Assembly (NCBI GenBank): GCA_045611765.1 | Contig: JAZKXT010000006.1 | Coordinates: forward strand, 54,521-118,520 | Reading direction: 5' to 3' | Origin: UMGS1649 sp045611765 | GTDB taxonomy: Bacteria; Bacillota; Clostridia; TANB77; CAG-465 | DNA length: 64,000 bases | Shown: one piece after another, positions 45,123 through 53,681 of the stretch | How the letters are laid out: every line of letters begins with the position of its first letter | Position numbering within the stretch: the stretch's first letter is position 1 | Made by a program: the position numbers and the translations under genes | The notes under the pieces: generated by a model | What the model saw: the letters and a program-made list of their open reading frames with translations, nothing else | Database searches by the model: none | Told to the model about the DNA's origin: nothing

Positions 45123-45820
45123 TAATGCATATTATATTTCGATATGAATTTATCTAAATCAAATTCTTCCTCACTCATATCTTTTGAAATTTTCCCAGTA
45201 ATATATGCCGTTAAAATTGATGTGCTGCATTCTTTCCATTTAGTAGCTTTCAATTCATCTTTAATTGCTTTACTGGTTATACTTATGCTTGCTTGTTCGT
45301 GATAGCAATTTGCAACAGCTATAACCCCATCGTAACAAGCAGGATAGGTTATGACATTTGAATAATTTAAGCAAGACGCTACGATTAATATGTCACTTTC
45401 ATTCAACTCTCCAATAATTTGCTTTAGCCTTTCATTATCTTCAAATGTTGTAAAACTCATACATATTATATCTACTTCTTTTTCTTTTAACCATTCTAAT
45501 GCGTTTATAACATCATCAATATTACCTGTATTTTTATCATTCAAAACATTTGCCAGGTATATTTCACAATTACTATCATTATTTTTTATTATATCTACTA
45601 CCATGTCAGCATGAGTATTTTCTCCCTTTGTATTTATATTATTTGTCATTATATTGCAAATATTATACTGCGAGGCATAGTCTTTAGATATATTTGTATC
45701 TATTATACCCAGCTTAATGGTGATTTGCCTAGCCGTATTTAATACATTAAGGGCAATTACAACTATTGTAGTCAATAGTATAAGAGATATCGTTATTAAA
45801 ATTGTCCGAGCACACTTCAT
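45122..45820 (-). CDS. Membrane-anchored subtilisin-like (S8) protein
   Basis: The 232-residue protein has an N-terminal membrane helix (about 7-28) and a compact S8 fold outside. The triad can be placed: Asp41 in LGIIDTNI, His70 in NTHADMVVDII and Ser201 in CSTSILTAYITG (normally GTSxAxPxVxG). The oxyanion Asn is probably Asn152, and YPACYDGVIAVANC matches the YPAxYPxVIAVGA block. It is small for the family, lacks the usual GTS glycine and may be a weak protease or pseudoenzyme. It lies upstream of the NRPS on the same strand, separated by the dyad module. GGAGG precedes the ATG. Confidence 0.8.
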   Translation of the reverse strand: MKCARTILITISLILLTTIVVIALNVLNTARQITIKLGIIDTNISKDYASQYNICNIMTNNINTKGENTHADMVVDIIKNNDSNCEIYLANVLNDKNTGNIDDVINALEWLKEKEVDIICMSFTTFEDNERLKQIIGELNESDILIVASCLNYSNVITYPACYDGVIAVANCYHEQASISITSKAIKDELKATKWKECSTSILTAYITGKISKDMSEEEFDLDKFISKYNMH

Positions 45821-45849
45821 CTTACTTTTCCTCCATTATATAGGTAGTA

Positions 45850-45886
45850 ATAACCACTAACTAGCATTTAACTAATTAGTGGTTAT
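45850..45886 (-). terminator. Terminator after the 101-residue gene
   Basis: ATAACCACTAA (45850-45860) and TTAGTGGTTAT (45876-45886) form an 11-bp stem downstream of the gene at 45894. Confidence 0.75.
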
Positions 45887-45893
45887 ACCATAA

Positions 45894-46199
45894 TTAAAAG
45901 TACATAGCTGGTAGTTTCTTATCGTACTTTGTATCCCATTCTCCATAATCTATTACTATTGGATTAGCATCTGGAGAAACTTCTTTCATCCAATCAACTA
46001 TTGGAGTTATGTCAAAAACCTTATATGGCAAATCCGAACGTTTTCTCTTGCCAACTAGTTTTTTACCTTCAATTGTTTCGGTATATTCTTCATAATACCA
46101 TTTTTCAAACTCTTTTTGATATTTATTTCCATTCTTCCCCAAGAATGGGTTAAACTCTACTATATACCATGATTGAGCAAAATCTACGACTATTTTCAT
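45894..46199 (-). CDS. Small soluble protein, candidate partner of the toxin-like protein
   Basis: The 101-residue product has no signal peptide and is rich in Trp, Tyr and charged residues (EKWYYEEYTETIEGKK, IDYGEWDTKYDKK). No family is recognised. GGAGGTG precedes the ATG. It starts 16 bases after the secreted toxin-like gene, and this gene order (secreted protein, then small cytosolic acidic/aromatic protein) is the pattern of toxin-immunity pairs. That role is inference only. Confidence 0.6.
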   Translation of the reverse strand: MKIVVDFAQSWYIVEFNPFLGKNGNKYQKEFEKWYYEEYTETIEGKKLVGKRKRSDLPYKVFDITPIVDWMKEVSPDANPIVIDYGEWDTKYDKKLPAMYF

Positions 46200-46215
46200 C
46201 TTTCACCTCCAAATA

Positions 46216-47070
46216 TTATAATGGGAACCAACAATGGGGTTGATGTGTTGGATTTAAAACCCACTTTCTTCCTACCGGATGAAAATGTGGGAAAGTATCA
46301 CCTAAACAAATTTCATGCGGATCGTCAGGATAAGCTTTTCCATTTTTGCCAGCCGCCGCAGCAGCCAACCAAGAAGCATTATAATTGCTTGCAAATACAT
46401 CATAGCCTCTTTTAAGCCTAGAGACAGCTTGAGTAAACGTGAGTTGCTTTTCAAGCATTATCATTCCTTTGTATATGAAGGCTGAATAATAATATGCTGC
46501 GTTACTTTTTTTAGCTTTTTGAACTACATCTAACGCTCTTGTTACTGTTCTAGCTTTGGTATGCAAATCACTTTTAGTGATTACCCTTGATTTAACACCT
46601 TTTATTGTTGTGGCAATCAGTTCTGCCGAGTAATATGTAGCTACCGCTAACGTTGCTGCAACAACAGAAGAAATAACTACTTTAGCAGCTGCTACAATTG
46701 CCGGAGCCCAATATCCTGCCGAAAACGCAATAGCCGCTACAGATTGCGCAACTACTTGTTCATCGTATATCGTATCATTGCTACTGGCCATATAAACCAT
46801 TGCGCAGCCATCATACATATCAACATTCAAATAATATTTTGCTTCATCCAAGTGTAGCGAATAGGTTTCTTCTTGCTTATCATAAGTACATTTAACAACT
46901 GTTCCTTCCACTTCGGTTTCCGAACTTACTTGTGTGTTGTTTTCTTTTAGTGTGACGTCCACTACTTGTTCTTTGGTATCTTCAGATACCCGTGTGTTGC
47001 TGTTGGGTATTAACGTAATTCCCAGCAACATTGCAAAGATTAAAGCAAGCGATACAAATTTCCGTAACAT
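46216..47070 (-). CDS. Secreted toxin-like protein
   Basis: The 284-residue product has a signal peptide (MLRKFVSLALIFAMLLGITLIP), a threonine/glutamate-rich mature start and an Ala/Val-rich hydrophobic helix (about 110-155, IAFSAGYWAPAIVAAAKVVISS). A compact C-terminal part holds GKAYPDDPHEICLGDTFPHFHPVGRKWVLNPTHQPHCWF. The six His, two Cys and aromatic residues in that tail look like a metal-dependent hydrolase site. From memory the layout resembles SAR2788-type putative toxins of Gram-positive bacteria; I could not search. The downstream 101-residue gene would be the immunity candidate, and an XRE regulator is divergent. Confidence 0.65.
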   Translation of the reverse strand: MLRKFVSLALIFAMLLGITLIPNSNTRVSEDTKEQVVDVTLKENNTQVSSETEVEGTVVKCTYDKQEETYSLHLDEAKYYLNVDMYDGCAMVYMASSNDTIYDEQVVAQSVAAIAFSAGYWAPAIVAAAKVVISSVVAATLAVATYYSAELIATTIKGVKSRVITKSDLHTKARTVTRALDVVQKAKKSNAAYYYSAFIYKGMIMLEKQLTFTQAVSRLKRGYDVFASNYNASWLAAAAAGKNGKAYPDDPHEICLGDTFPHFHPVGRKWVLNPTHQPHCWFPL

Positions 47071-47307
47071 ACAGTTCTTCCTTTCTTTTAAGATTGAAAT
47101 AAATTTTTACTTGCAATATTATTATATTATTATATACGTATTTTGTAAAATTTCACAATGTTTCCTACTGTTTTACATTTTAATCGTTTTCGTTTCTAAT
47201 GTGTTTACTTTTTTGCCATTTTATGGTATATTATTTGTAAAATTTATACATTTTCTTTTATTTTCATATAAATGTATATTTTTAAGATACTTTTTTGCGA
47301 GGTGACT
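47071..47307. other. Divergent intergenic region between the toxin-like gene and the XRE regulator
   Basis: The 237 bases are AT-rich and must hold two opposed promoters. I could not fix clear -35/-10 pairs or an operator by eye. Confidence 0.4.
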
Positions 47308-48036
47308 ATGTACAATTTATCTAACATAAATATAGGTAATAAAATTAAAGAAATTAGGCTCTCTAGAGGGCTTTCTTTAGACGCTCTAGGCAAGAAAATA
47401 TGCAAGACTAAGGCTACTATATCTAAATATGAGAAAAACGAAATATCGCTAGATGTTTTTACATTATTAGAAATATGTAACGCTCTTGATTGCAACATTT
47501 CACACATATTTCATGAAAACAGCGAAAATTCTAATACTGGTTCAATAGTTAATCCTTTTAAATGTGATAAATTATTTGTCTATTATATCACAGGAAGGAC
47601 GCCAATTGTTTCTGTAATAGAGCTTTCGCTCGAAAACGGAAAAACTTTAGTAAAATTGTATAACGCTGTAAAGGATGTTAATAAATACGCTTCTAACTAT
47701 TCTTACGTATATTCTGGCGAATTAAAACATTCCAACACGTTGGTATATCTTTCATTATCTAACCATTTACAGAACAGTCAACTTGAAAATGTTAATATTA
47801 CGGTGAATTTTCCATGGTCAGATAATACAAATACTTTTTCCGCTTTTTTATCTGCAATAACACCAAACGCTCTTCCGGTAGTGAAAAAGTGTATTATATC
47901 CAAACAAATAATCACTAATTTAGAAGATTATAAAAATGATTTAGTAATAACTGATACCGAACTAAAAAGCATTTCAGAAAATAATGCATGGATTTTAGAA
48001 AATCACAATCATAATCACTTTCTACTAGATTTCTAA
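47308..48036 (+). CDS. XRE-family transcriptional regulator with a C-terminal ligand-type domain
   Basis: The 242-residue protein starts with a helix-turn-helix (about 8-63: IKEIRLSRGLSLDALGKKICKTKATISKYEKNEISL) and continues with a ~160-residue domain of unknown type, rich in Asn and Ser, that may bind a ligand. It ends with a His/Asn cluster (NHNHNHF). The ATG at 47308 is chosen because GAGGTG lies 9 bases upstream. It is divergent from the toxin-like gene and overlaps the end of the aminopeptidase gene by 4 bases, so it likely controls a neighbour. Confidence 0.85.
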   Translation: MYNLSNINIGNKIKEIRLSRGLSLDALGKKICKTKATISKYEKNEISLDVFTLLEICNALDCNISHIFHENSENSNTGSIVNPFKCDKLFVYYITGRTPIVSVIELSLENGKTLVKLYNAVKDVNKYASNYSYVYSGELKHSNTLVYLSLSNHLQNSQLENVNITVNFPWSDNTNTFSAFLSAITPNALPVVKKCIISKQIITNLEDYKNDLVITDTELKSISENNAWILENHNHNHFLLDF

Positions 48037-49151
48037 ACAAAATTTTCTTTGTTTAGAAATCTTAGTTCATCTATAACAAACTCTCCATCTTTGCGTATTA
48101 ATACATCATCAAAATATATTTCGCCACCACCGTACTCTTTGGTTTGGATACATACTAAATCCCAATGAATTGCAGATCTATTTCCGTTGTCAAACTCATC
48201 TACACTCGTTCCAGGTGTCAAATGAAAACTTCCATATATCTTTTCATCAAACAATACGTCCCCCATAATTTTTGTTATATAAGGATTAAGCCCTAGTGCA
48301 AACTCCCCTATGTATCTAGCGCCTTCATCCGTATCTAATATTTCGTCTATCTCTATCTTGTTATCTGCATAAGCTTCAACTATTTTTCCGTCTCTAAATA
48401 TAAATTTTATATTATTAAATTCAATCCCATTATAACAGCTTTTGGTATTATATGTTATATAACCATTTATACTTTCCTTGACAGGCGCTGTTGCAACTTC
48501 ACCGTCAGGCAAATTATATGTACCAAAATATTTCTCTACACCAACTCCTTTTATACTAAATTCTATATCTGTCCCTTCGCCAATTATCCTTACTTTATCT
48601 GTCTTTTGCATTATCTCTACAAGTTTATCCATTGCATTAGATAGTTTTGTATAATCTAAAGTACATACGTTGTAATATAAGTCGGTGTATTCTCTTAAAG
48701 TAACATTACTCTTTTTAGCCAAATATTCATTTGGATAATTTATAAGACACCATTTTGTATTTTTAACACGTCGTTCTAAATGCACCGGCAAAGTATACCA
48801 CTTATTGTATAAAGCCATATTTTCACTAGGTACATCTTTTAATATATTTGGATTATCTGAAGATTTTATAGCAAGATAAGCATCCATTTGTTTCATTCTT
48901 TCCAAATCATAAAGACCATACGTTTTTATATATTTTTCGTTTGCATTATCTAGCATTATTTTTATCATATCATAATCTATTATATTAAAGTATGCCTTAG
49001 CTCCTATGCTTGATACATATTTCATTACCTCAAGAGCCAATGGTTTGCCATGTGTTCCAAATAGCTCTATTAGTATATTTTCACCTTCTTTTAATTTAAT
49101 AGAATTGTCTATTATATTTTTTGCAATATTATATAACTTTTCTTGTTCCAT
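48033..49151 (-). CDS. M29-family aminopeptidase
   Basis: The 372-residue product matches the thermophilic (AmpS/PepS-like) M29 metallopeptidases. Visible family features are IEFSIKG, the metal-site Glu in PDGEVATAPV, YITYNT and a late GTSVDEFDNGNRSAIHWDLVCI block (His, Asp and neighbouring acids). These enzymes remove N-terminal residues using two metal ions. The ATG at 49151 is chosen because the ATG at 49163 is part of the GGAGGG site. The promoter in front is the second copy of the dyad module also found before the NRPS gene. Confidence 0.9.
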   Translation of the reverse strand: MEQEKLYNIAKNIIDNSIKLKEGENILIELFGTHGKPLALEVMKYVSSIGAKAYFNIIDYDMIKIMLDNANEKYIKTYGLYDLERMKQMDAYLAIKSSDNPNILKDVPSENMALYNKWYTLPVHLERRVKNTKWCLINYPNEYLAKKSNVTLREYTDLYYNVCTLDYTKLSNAMDKLVEIMQKTDKVRIIGEGTDIEFSIKGVGVEKYFGTYNLPDGEVATAPVKESINGYITYNTKSCYNGIEFNNIKFIFRDGKIVEAYADNKIEIDEILDTDEGARYIGEFALGLNPYITKIMGDVLFDEKIYGSFHLTPGTSVDEFDNGNRSAIHWDLVCIQTKEYGGGEIYFDDVLIRKDGEFVIDELRFLNKENFV

Positions 49152-49176
49152 AAAGCCCTCCATATTTTTCCATTAG

Positions 49177-49233
49177 ATTATAACAAATACAGACAAGATG
49201 TGCAACAATATGTCACTCATTTTGTCTGTATTT
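49177..49233 (-). promoter_or_regulatory. Dyad promoter-terminator module before the aminopeptidase gene (copy 2)
   Basis: Arms 49185-49200 and 49218-49233 form a 16-bp stem with one G-U pair, just after the Nudix gene stop. TTGCAC (49200-49205), a 17-base spacer and TATAAT (49177-49182) form the promoter of the aminopeptidase gene. It matches the NRPS module over about 50 bases with only a few differences, including the whole loop. Confidence 0.8.
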
Positions 49234-49237
49234 TGTA

Positions 49238-49711
49238 CTAATTATTACCATAAACTTGTTTACATTCCCTATTATATTTAGAAATAGCAATTGCATATTT
49301 TACTTCATCAGTTATATTATTTTCTTGTTCTATTTCATCATAATTCATCCATCTATATTCGTCATGTTCCGTTAAAAGTATATTATCTGTGCTTACTGTT
49401 TTAACCTCAAAATTAAATTGTCTACTTTTCTTACCACTTCCTGACAAATAATCAAAAGTATTAATAAACTGTCCTATATACTTTATGTCTAGCCCTGTTT
49501 CCTCTTTAATTTCCCTTATAAGTCCTTGTTCTATAGTTTCGTTTCCTTCTAAATTACCACTTGGCAGCTCGTATATTCCACCCATAAAGTCATTTTCTTT
49601 TCTTTTTAATAGGAGTATTTCTCCTTGTTCATTAAATACAATTGCACCCGCTATTTTCTTTACAACTTCATCCTTTTGTATTTTTTCATTCAATATTTCA
49701 AAAAAATTCAT
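49238..49711 (-). CDS. Nudix hydrolase (copy A)
   Basis: Nudix enzymes hydrolyse nucleoside diphosphates linked to another group. The 157-residue product has a complete Nudix box, G52-x5-E-x7-REIKEETGL, preceded by the substrate-side FMGGIYELPSGNL. It is about 75% identical by eye to the gene at 54120-54572, the main difference being its longer C-terminus. AAGGAG precedes the ATG. It is followed by the dyad terminator-promoter module. The substrate is unknown. Confidence 0.93.
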   Translation of the reverse strand: MNFFEILNEKIQKDEVVKKIAGAIVFNEQGEILLLKRKENDFMGGIYELPSGNLEGNETIEQGLIREIKEETGLDIKYIGQFINTFDYLSGSGKKSRQFNFEVKTVSTDNILLTEHDEYRWMNYDEIEQENNITDEVKYAIAISKYNRECKQVYGNN

Positions 49712-49845
49712 ACGTTTTCTCCTTAATTATATTTGAATTATATATTATTACTACATTTTATTCAATACATATATTTACAATATGTATTAAAAATTTAAAG
49801 AATATATCTTTTTATCGTTCTCTAAAATTCTCTTTTCAATTGACC

Positions 49846-49867
49846 GTATTTTAATGCATATTATATT
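49846..49867. repeat. 22-base partial copy of the dyad module flank
   Basis: GTATTTTAATGCATATTATATT is identical to 45117-45138, the right edge of dyad module copy 1 plus the protease gene end. Here it covers the end of the broken peptidase E gene. Confidence 0.7.
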
Positions 49868-50452
49868 ATCTTTATTTTCTCCCCATCATAATGCATAAGT
49901 TCATTGTTCTTTAAAGTATAAACCTTATACTTGTTTTCTCTTTTCAGTTTTTCGACAATATCTTTTCTAGTTTCATCATAATGACATACTAGTATTCCAT
50001 CAACAAGAGCTAGTCCTTTATAATTATCTATGTTAACTATATTTTCATCAAAATTTAAAACATGCTTAATATTTGATGTTGCTAAATGACTTCCAGCACT
50101 ACCACCTAAATATATAACTCCGTTTATTTACAAAGTCTTTTATTACAGTGTCAAAACCACTTTTTAAAATACATTCTTGTAATAAAAATGTGTTTCCACC
50201 GCAAACATATACTAAGTCTATATCTAAATCTTTATAATCACCTGAATTTTCATCATCAAACATTATTATATTAGATTCTTTAAAGCCAATTTTTACATAA
50301 TCACTTATATATTTTTCTTTGTTGTATACGTATTTCCTTGCTTGTGGAATAACAAGCATTCTGATATCTTCAAACGGTTTATTTAATATACTTTTTATTT
50401 TTTCTATTACTTCTTCTGTCTCAAATCCGTTAGACGTTAGTATTATATTCAT
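49861..50452 (-). pseudogene. Peptidase E-like (S51) gene with a frameshift
   Basis: The first part (from ATG 50452, after GGGGAAA) encodes MNIILTSNGFET and the oxyanion-side YVCGGNTFLLQE of S51 peptidases. Near 50123 the frame breaks. In the next frame the sequence continues as GVIYLGGSAGSHLATSN, holding the catalytic Ser of GGSAGS, and runs to a stop at 49861-49863 (EKIKII). One extra base in the A-run of AATAAACGG explains it. Family members cut Asp dipeptides or act as cyanophycinase-like enzymes. Without correction the protein ends before its catalytic Ser. Sequencing error is possible. Confidence 0.82.
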
Positions 50453-50540
50453 ATTGATTTCCCCTTTTTTTACACACACGAAAGATATCACTTTAACAAA
50501 CAAAAATCAATATTTATTACATTTAAGTTTTAACATGGTT

Positions 50541-51038
50541 TTATTTTTTTATTCTATGTACTTTATATAAAACATCATATTCTTCTTTGGTAGGTTCTTC
50601 CCAAAATGACTCTAATTTTTTCATTAATCCATCATCTAAATAGAAATCCGATTCGCCATTTCCTTCTTTTACTCGTTTATTTCTTTCTGCAATATTTTGT
50701 TTCCATGTTTCATCATCAACACATACATAATGAATTTCACAATCTACACCATTATTTTTATAATATTCTCTTATTTCTTTTCTATCTCTACGTGACCATA
50801 GACCCCTTTCAAATATTACATTAGCGCCTGACTTTGCAATCTCTCCAACTTTTCTAGTTAGATATTTATTTAATCTTTCAGAGAACACATTATAAAACTC
50901 TCCTTGTTCATTATTTATCAATTCATAAGTGGCTTCGTCTGGCGATATAATAACGGCATTTAAAGACTCTTTAATTATATTTGAATAATAACTTTTACCA
51001 CTACATATTTTGCCGCATATTAAAATTGCTTTTCCCAA
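50541..51038 (-). CDS. P-loop kinase-like protein
   Basis: The 165-residue product has a Walker A site G9-KICS-GKS16, then SPDEATYEL, a Walker B-like NVIFERGLWS and an arginine-rich lid (RRDRKEI, AERNKRVKEG). This is the layout of small nucleoside, shikimate or zeta/chloramphenicol-phosphotransferase-like kinases. The start appears to be TTG at 51038, placed after AAGGAAG; no ATG is in frame upstream. It lies in the minus-strand train between the LysR gene and the peptidase E remnant. The substrate is unknown. Confidence 0.82.
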   Translation of the reverse strand: MGKAILICGKICSGKSYYSNIIKESLNAVIISPDEATYELINNEQGEFYNVFSERLNKYLTRKVGEIAKSGANVIFERGLWSRRDRKEIREYYKNNGVDCEIHYVCVDDETWKQNIAERNKRVKEGNGESDFYLDDGLMKKLESFWEEPTKEEYDVLYKVHRIKK

Positions 51039-51092
51039 ATCATCACTTCCTTAATTTCCTTCCTCTATATCTTCTAGTAAATATATACCTCA

Positions 51093-51989
51093 CTATTTAT
51101 TACTTATTTTATAATCCTCTTTAATCATTTTTATAAATGTCTCTGGGATTTTAGTTAAGTATTTATCTATGTATATTAAGTTTAATTTTAATTTTGGCAA
51201 CTCCTGTCCTATGTCTAATTTAAATAATGTGCCATTTTCTATTTCTTTTTTTACAGCAAGTTCTAATATATATCCAATACCCATTCCTTCTATAACAGCA
51301 TTTTTTAACGTTTCTGTAGCTTCTATTGTCATAGTTGGTTGTAAATATATATTCTCTTGTTCTAAAAATTCATTTAACAATTTACGTGGCGTACTTGTTC
51401 TAACTGGTAATATTAGCTTTTTATCTTGCAACTCTTCTAAGTTATATATATCTTCTTTATTTGCACTTATAAAGCAATTTTCAAGGTCAAATAGTTCCTG
51501 TATCTCTAAATTGCTATATATAGAATCAATAGGTGAAGTATCTATTACAAAGTCTACTTTATTATCCTGTAATTGTTTTAAAAGTTGAGATGTATTTCTA
51601 CTTCGTATATTAACTTTAATATTTGGATATTGTTCTTTAAACTTTTTAATATATGGGAATAGAAAGAATTGAGCCAAATGGGATTGTATTCCAATAGAAA
51701 TCTCACCCTTTTGCAAATCATTTCCCTCTTTTATCTTTCTTTCTGCAATAGATATTAACTTTAAAGATTGCTCTACGTATTCAACTAATTCTTCTCCCTC
51801 ACTAGTTAATTTTATTCCTTTTGCCGTTCTATATAACAATTTAGTATTTAAAGAATCTTCTAGTTGTTTAACAGCCATGCTAAGTGCTGGTTGGGTACAA
51901 TACATATCTTGTGCAGCTTTAACAAAGCTTCCACTTTTAGCAACAGTATAAAATTTTTTGTATAAATTTATATCACTATTATAATTCAT
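51093..51989 (-). CDS. LysR-family transcriptional regulator
   Basis: The 298-residue product has the LysR helix-turn-helix (about 2-62: FYTVAKSGSFVKAAQDMYCTQPALSMAVKQLEDSL) and a substrate-binding domain of two lobes (about 90-295). Such proteins bind a small effector and usually control a neighbouring or divergent operon. Here the gene lies inside the train, overlapping the end of the radical SAM gene by 11 bases, which is unusual for LysR genes and suggests control of its own operon. The ATG at 51989 follows GGAG. Confidence 0.93.
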   Translation of the reverse strand: MNYNSDINLYKKFYTVAKSGSFVKAAQDMYCTQPALSMAVKQLEDSLNTKLLYRTAKGIKLTSEGEELVEYVEQSLKLISIAERKIKEGNDLQKGEISIGIQSHLAQFFLFPYIKKFKEQYPNIKVNIRSRNTSQLLKQLQDNKVDFVIDTSPIDSIYSNLEIQELFDLENCFISANKEDIYNLEELQDKKLILPVRTSTPRKLLNEFLEQENIYLQPTMTIEATETLKNAVIEGMGIGYILELAVKKEIENGTLFKLDIGQELPKLKLNLIYIDKYLTKIPETFIKMIKEDYKISNK

Positions 51990-52776
51990 CACTAGTCTCC
52001 AATACTTTCTTTATTTTCTCTATATCTATATTTTCATAATCACAAATTAGTTTATCTTGATAGTCATCCGTGATTAAAAAATCACCACTAGAAGTTATAT
52101 TTAAATATAATTCCTCTATTTCTTTAGTGTTCCTTGTTACTATCTTTATTCCTGTATTTAGCGCTTTAATTTCATCTATTATTTCATAAAACTTTTGATT
52201 AGATATTTCAAACATATCTTCGTAATGTATAGAGCTTCCTCTTAAAGATTGAAATCTAAACAGTTTCCATCTCTTAATGTTATAATCCGAAAGAAACTCT
52301 GCAATTTTAGTTATCTCTTTTGAGTTTGCTCTTGATACAAGAGTATTAATTTTAGGGATAATTTTTTTATTGTTGTTTTTAATATAATCTAGTATTCTTA
52401 CAACATTTTTACCATGGTCTATACCTCTACCCATTTCGTTATGTATGTTATCATTTACAGCATCAAAAGATAAAGTTACTTCATCCACTATGCCATCTAA
52501 TTTATCTATTAACTCATTAGTTAAAGCTCGTCCATTAGTTATAAGTTTTACCTTTATACCATATTTTTTTGTTTGTTCCATAAGCGGAATTAAATATGGA
52601 TAAAGTAGTGCCTCTCCACCACTATACGTTATCTCACTTATCCCTAATTCTTTTATTTTACTTAATACATATAAATTTTCTTCTAGTGAACGTTCACTAG
52701 TATTACTTATTCTATAACAAAACTTACATAGCTCATTACATCTAGGTGTAATACACCAACAAACAGACCTATTCAT
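51979..52776 (-). CDS. Radical SAM enzyme, stand-alone, unknown substrate
   Basis: The 265-residue product has Cys13-x3-Cys17-x2-Cys20 (CNELCKFC) at the very start, a GGE motif in YSGGEALLYPYL, and ITNGR at the end of beta-3, all typical of radical SAM proteins that bind SAM and a [4Fe-4S] cluster. The C-terminal part has IKRWKLFRFQSLRG, reminiscent of the RWK-F block of viperin-like enzymes; this is suggestive, not proof. No SPASM cysteines follow. It overlaps the CYTH gene upstream by 8 bases and the LysR gene downstream by 11, so all three are coupled. Confidence 0.88.
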   Translation of the reverse strand: MNRSVCWCITPRCNELCKFCYRISNTSERSLEENLYVLSKIKELGISEITYSGGEALLYPYLIPLMEQTKKYGIKVKLITNGRALTNELIDKLDGIVDEVTLSFDAVNDNIHNEMGRGIDHGKNVVRILDYIKNNNKKIIPKINTLVSRANSKEITKIAEFLSDYNIKRWKLFRFQSLRGSSIHYEDMFEISNQKFYEIIDEIKALNTGIKIVTRNTKEIEELYLNITSSGDFLITDDYQDKLICDYENIDIEKIKKVLETSDEL

Positions 52777-53587
52777 TATTCTCCCCTTTAAATTTTAACT
52801 CTCTATAACTTAAAATGTCTATTCCATATCTTTTGTATACTTGCACAGTATTACATGAAACTATTTCATTTTGTTGTAATCCTAGTTTTTCAATTGCTTC
52901 TTGTATTTTTGTCACGTCTTCGTTTTCAATTTCTACATATGTAGGAATCATGGGCCACGTATCTATATCTACTTCTACCCCATCTAAAATATATGTAATT
53001 CTTTCTTTCTCTTGATAGTTCCTATATACAAATCCAAGTTCATTTAAAATGTTGTTTCCAACTTCAATTGAAGGTACAATCATTTCTGTTTCGAAAACTT
53101 TTTGTATATCCTTATTCGAATTGTTGTTAATAATATGTTTTATTGTTATTGTTGTCTCACCACTTGTTTCTCTTAACCTAACCCATTTATTGGGATTAAT
53201 TTCGTACTTTTTTATAGCATCTACAATAGCGGCTTTACTTAATATTTCTTTTAATGTTTTTTTATCATATGTATCTACTAACTCTGTAAACGATTGTTTA
53301 CCTGTTAATTTTTTTAGTTCTTCTTTTTCTTCCGAGACAATAAGGTCATCTAGTTCAAAGAAAACATTTTTAAGCTTAGATAAAGCTATCTCATCGTTAT
53401 ATTTGTGTGATGAATCATCCAAATACGATTTAGCATCTAAAAATCTAGTATATATGCTTTGAATATCATATACATATAGTTTCTGCACACACTCATTTAT
53501 TTTTTTAGCGCCTAATGCTTCTAATTTAGTTATTATACAATCTTTATCTACGTTAAGTATTTTTACTTCTTTTTCTTCCTTTGACAT
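52769..53587 (-). CDS. CYTH-domain protein (triphosphate-binding)
   Basis: The 272-residue product shows CYTH features: KEEKEVKIL at the N-terminus (ExExK-like), KWVRLRE, TTITIKHI and KERITYILDGVEVDIDTWPMIPTYVEIE. They line an acidic-basic tunnel that binds triphosphates and metal. Family members are triphosphatases or class IV adenylyl cyclases. An insert of about 80 residues (50-130, with KYNDEIALSKLKNVFFELDDL) splits the domain. The ATG at 53587 is chosen because the earlier ATG overlaps GGAGG. It is coupled to the radical SAM gene. Confidence 0.85.
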   Translation of the reverse strand: MSKEEKEVKILNVDKDCIITKLEALGAKKINECVQKLYVYDIQSIYTRFLDAKSYLDDSSHKYNDEIALSKLKNVFFELDDLIVSEEKEELKKLTGKQSFTELVDTYDKKTLKEILSKAAIVDAIKKYEINPNKWVRLRETSGETTITIKHIINNNSNKDIQKVFETEMIVPSIEVGNNILNELGFVYRNYQEKERITYILDGVEVDIDTWPMIPTYVEIENEDVTKIQEAIEKLGLQQNEIVSCNTVQVYKRYGIDILSYRELKFKGENNE

Positions 53588-53681
53588 AAATACCTCCATC
53601 ACGTTAACCATATCTTTATTATACTACACAATTCTACATATTTCAATTTTTATGGTAACATTATATTACAAGTAGATAGCA

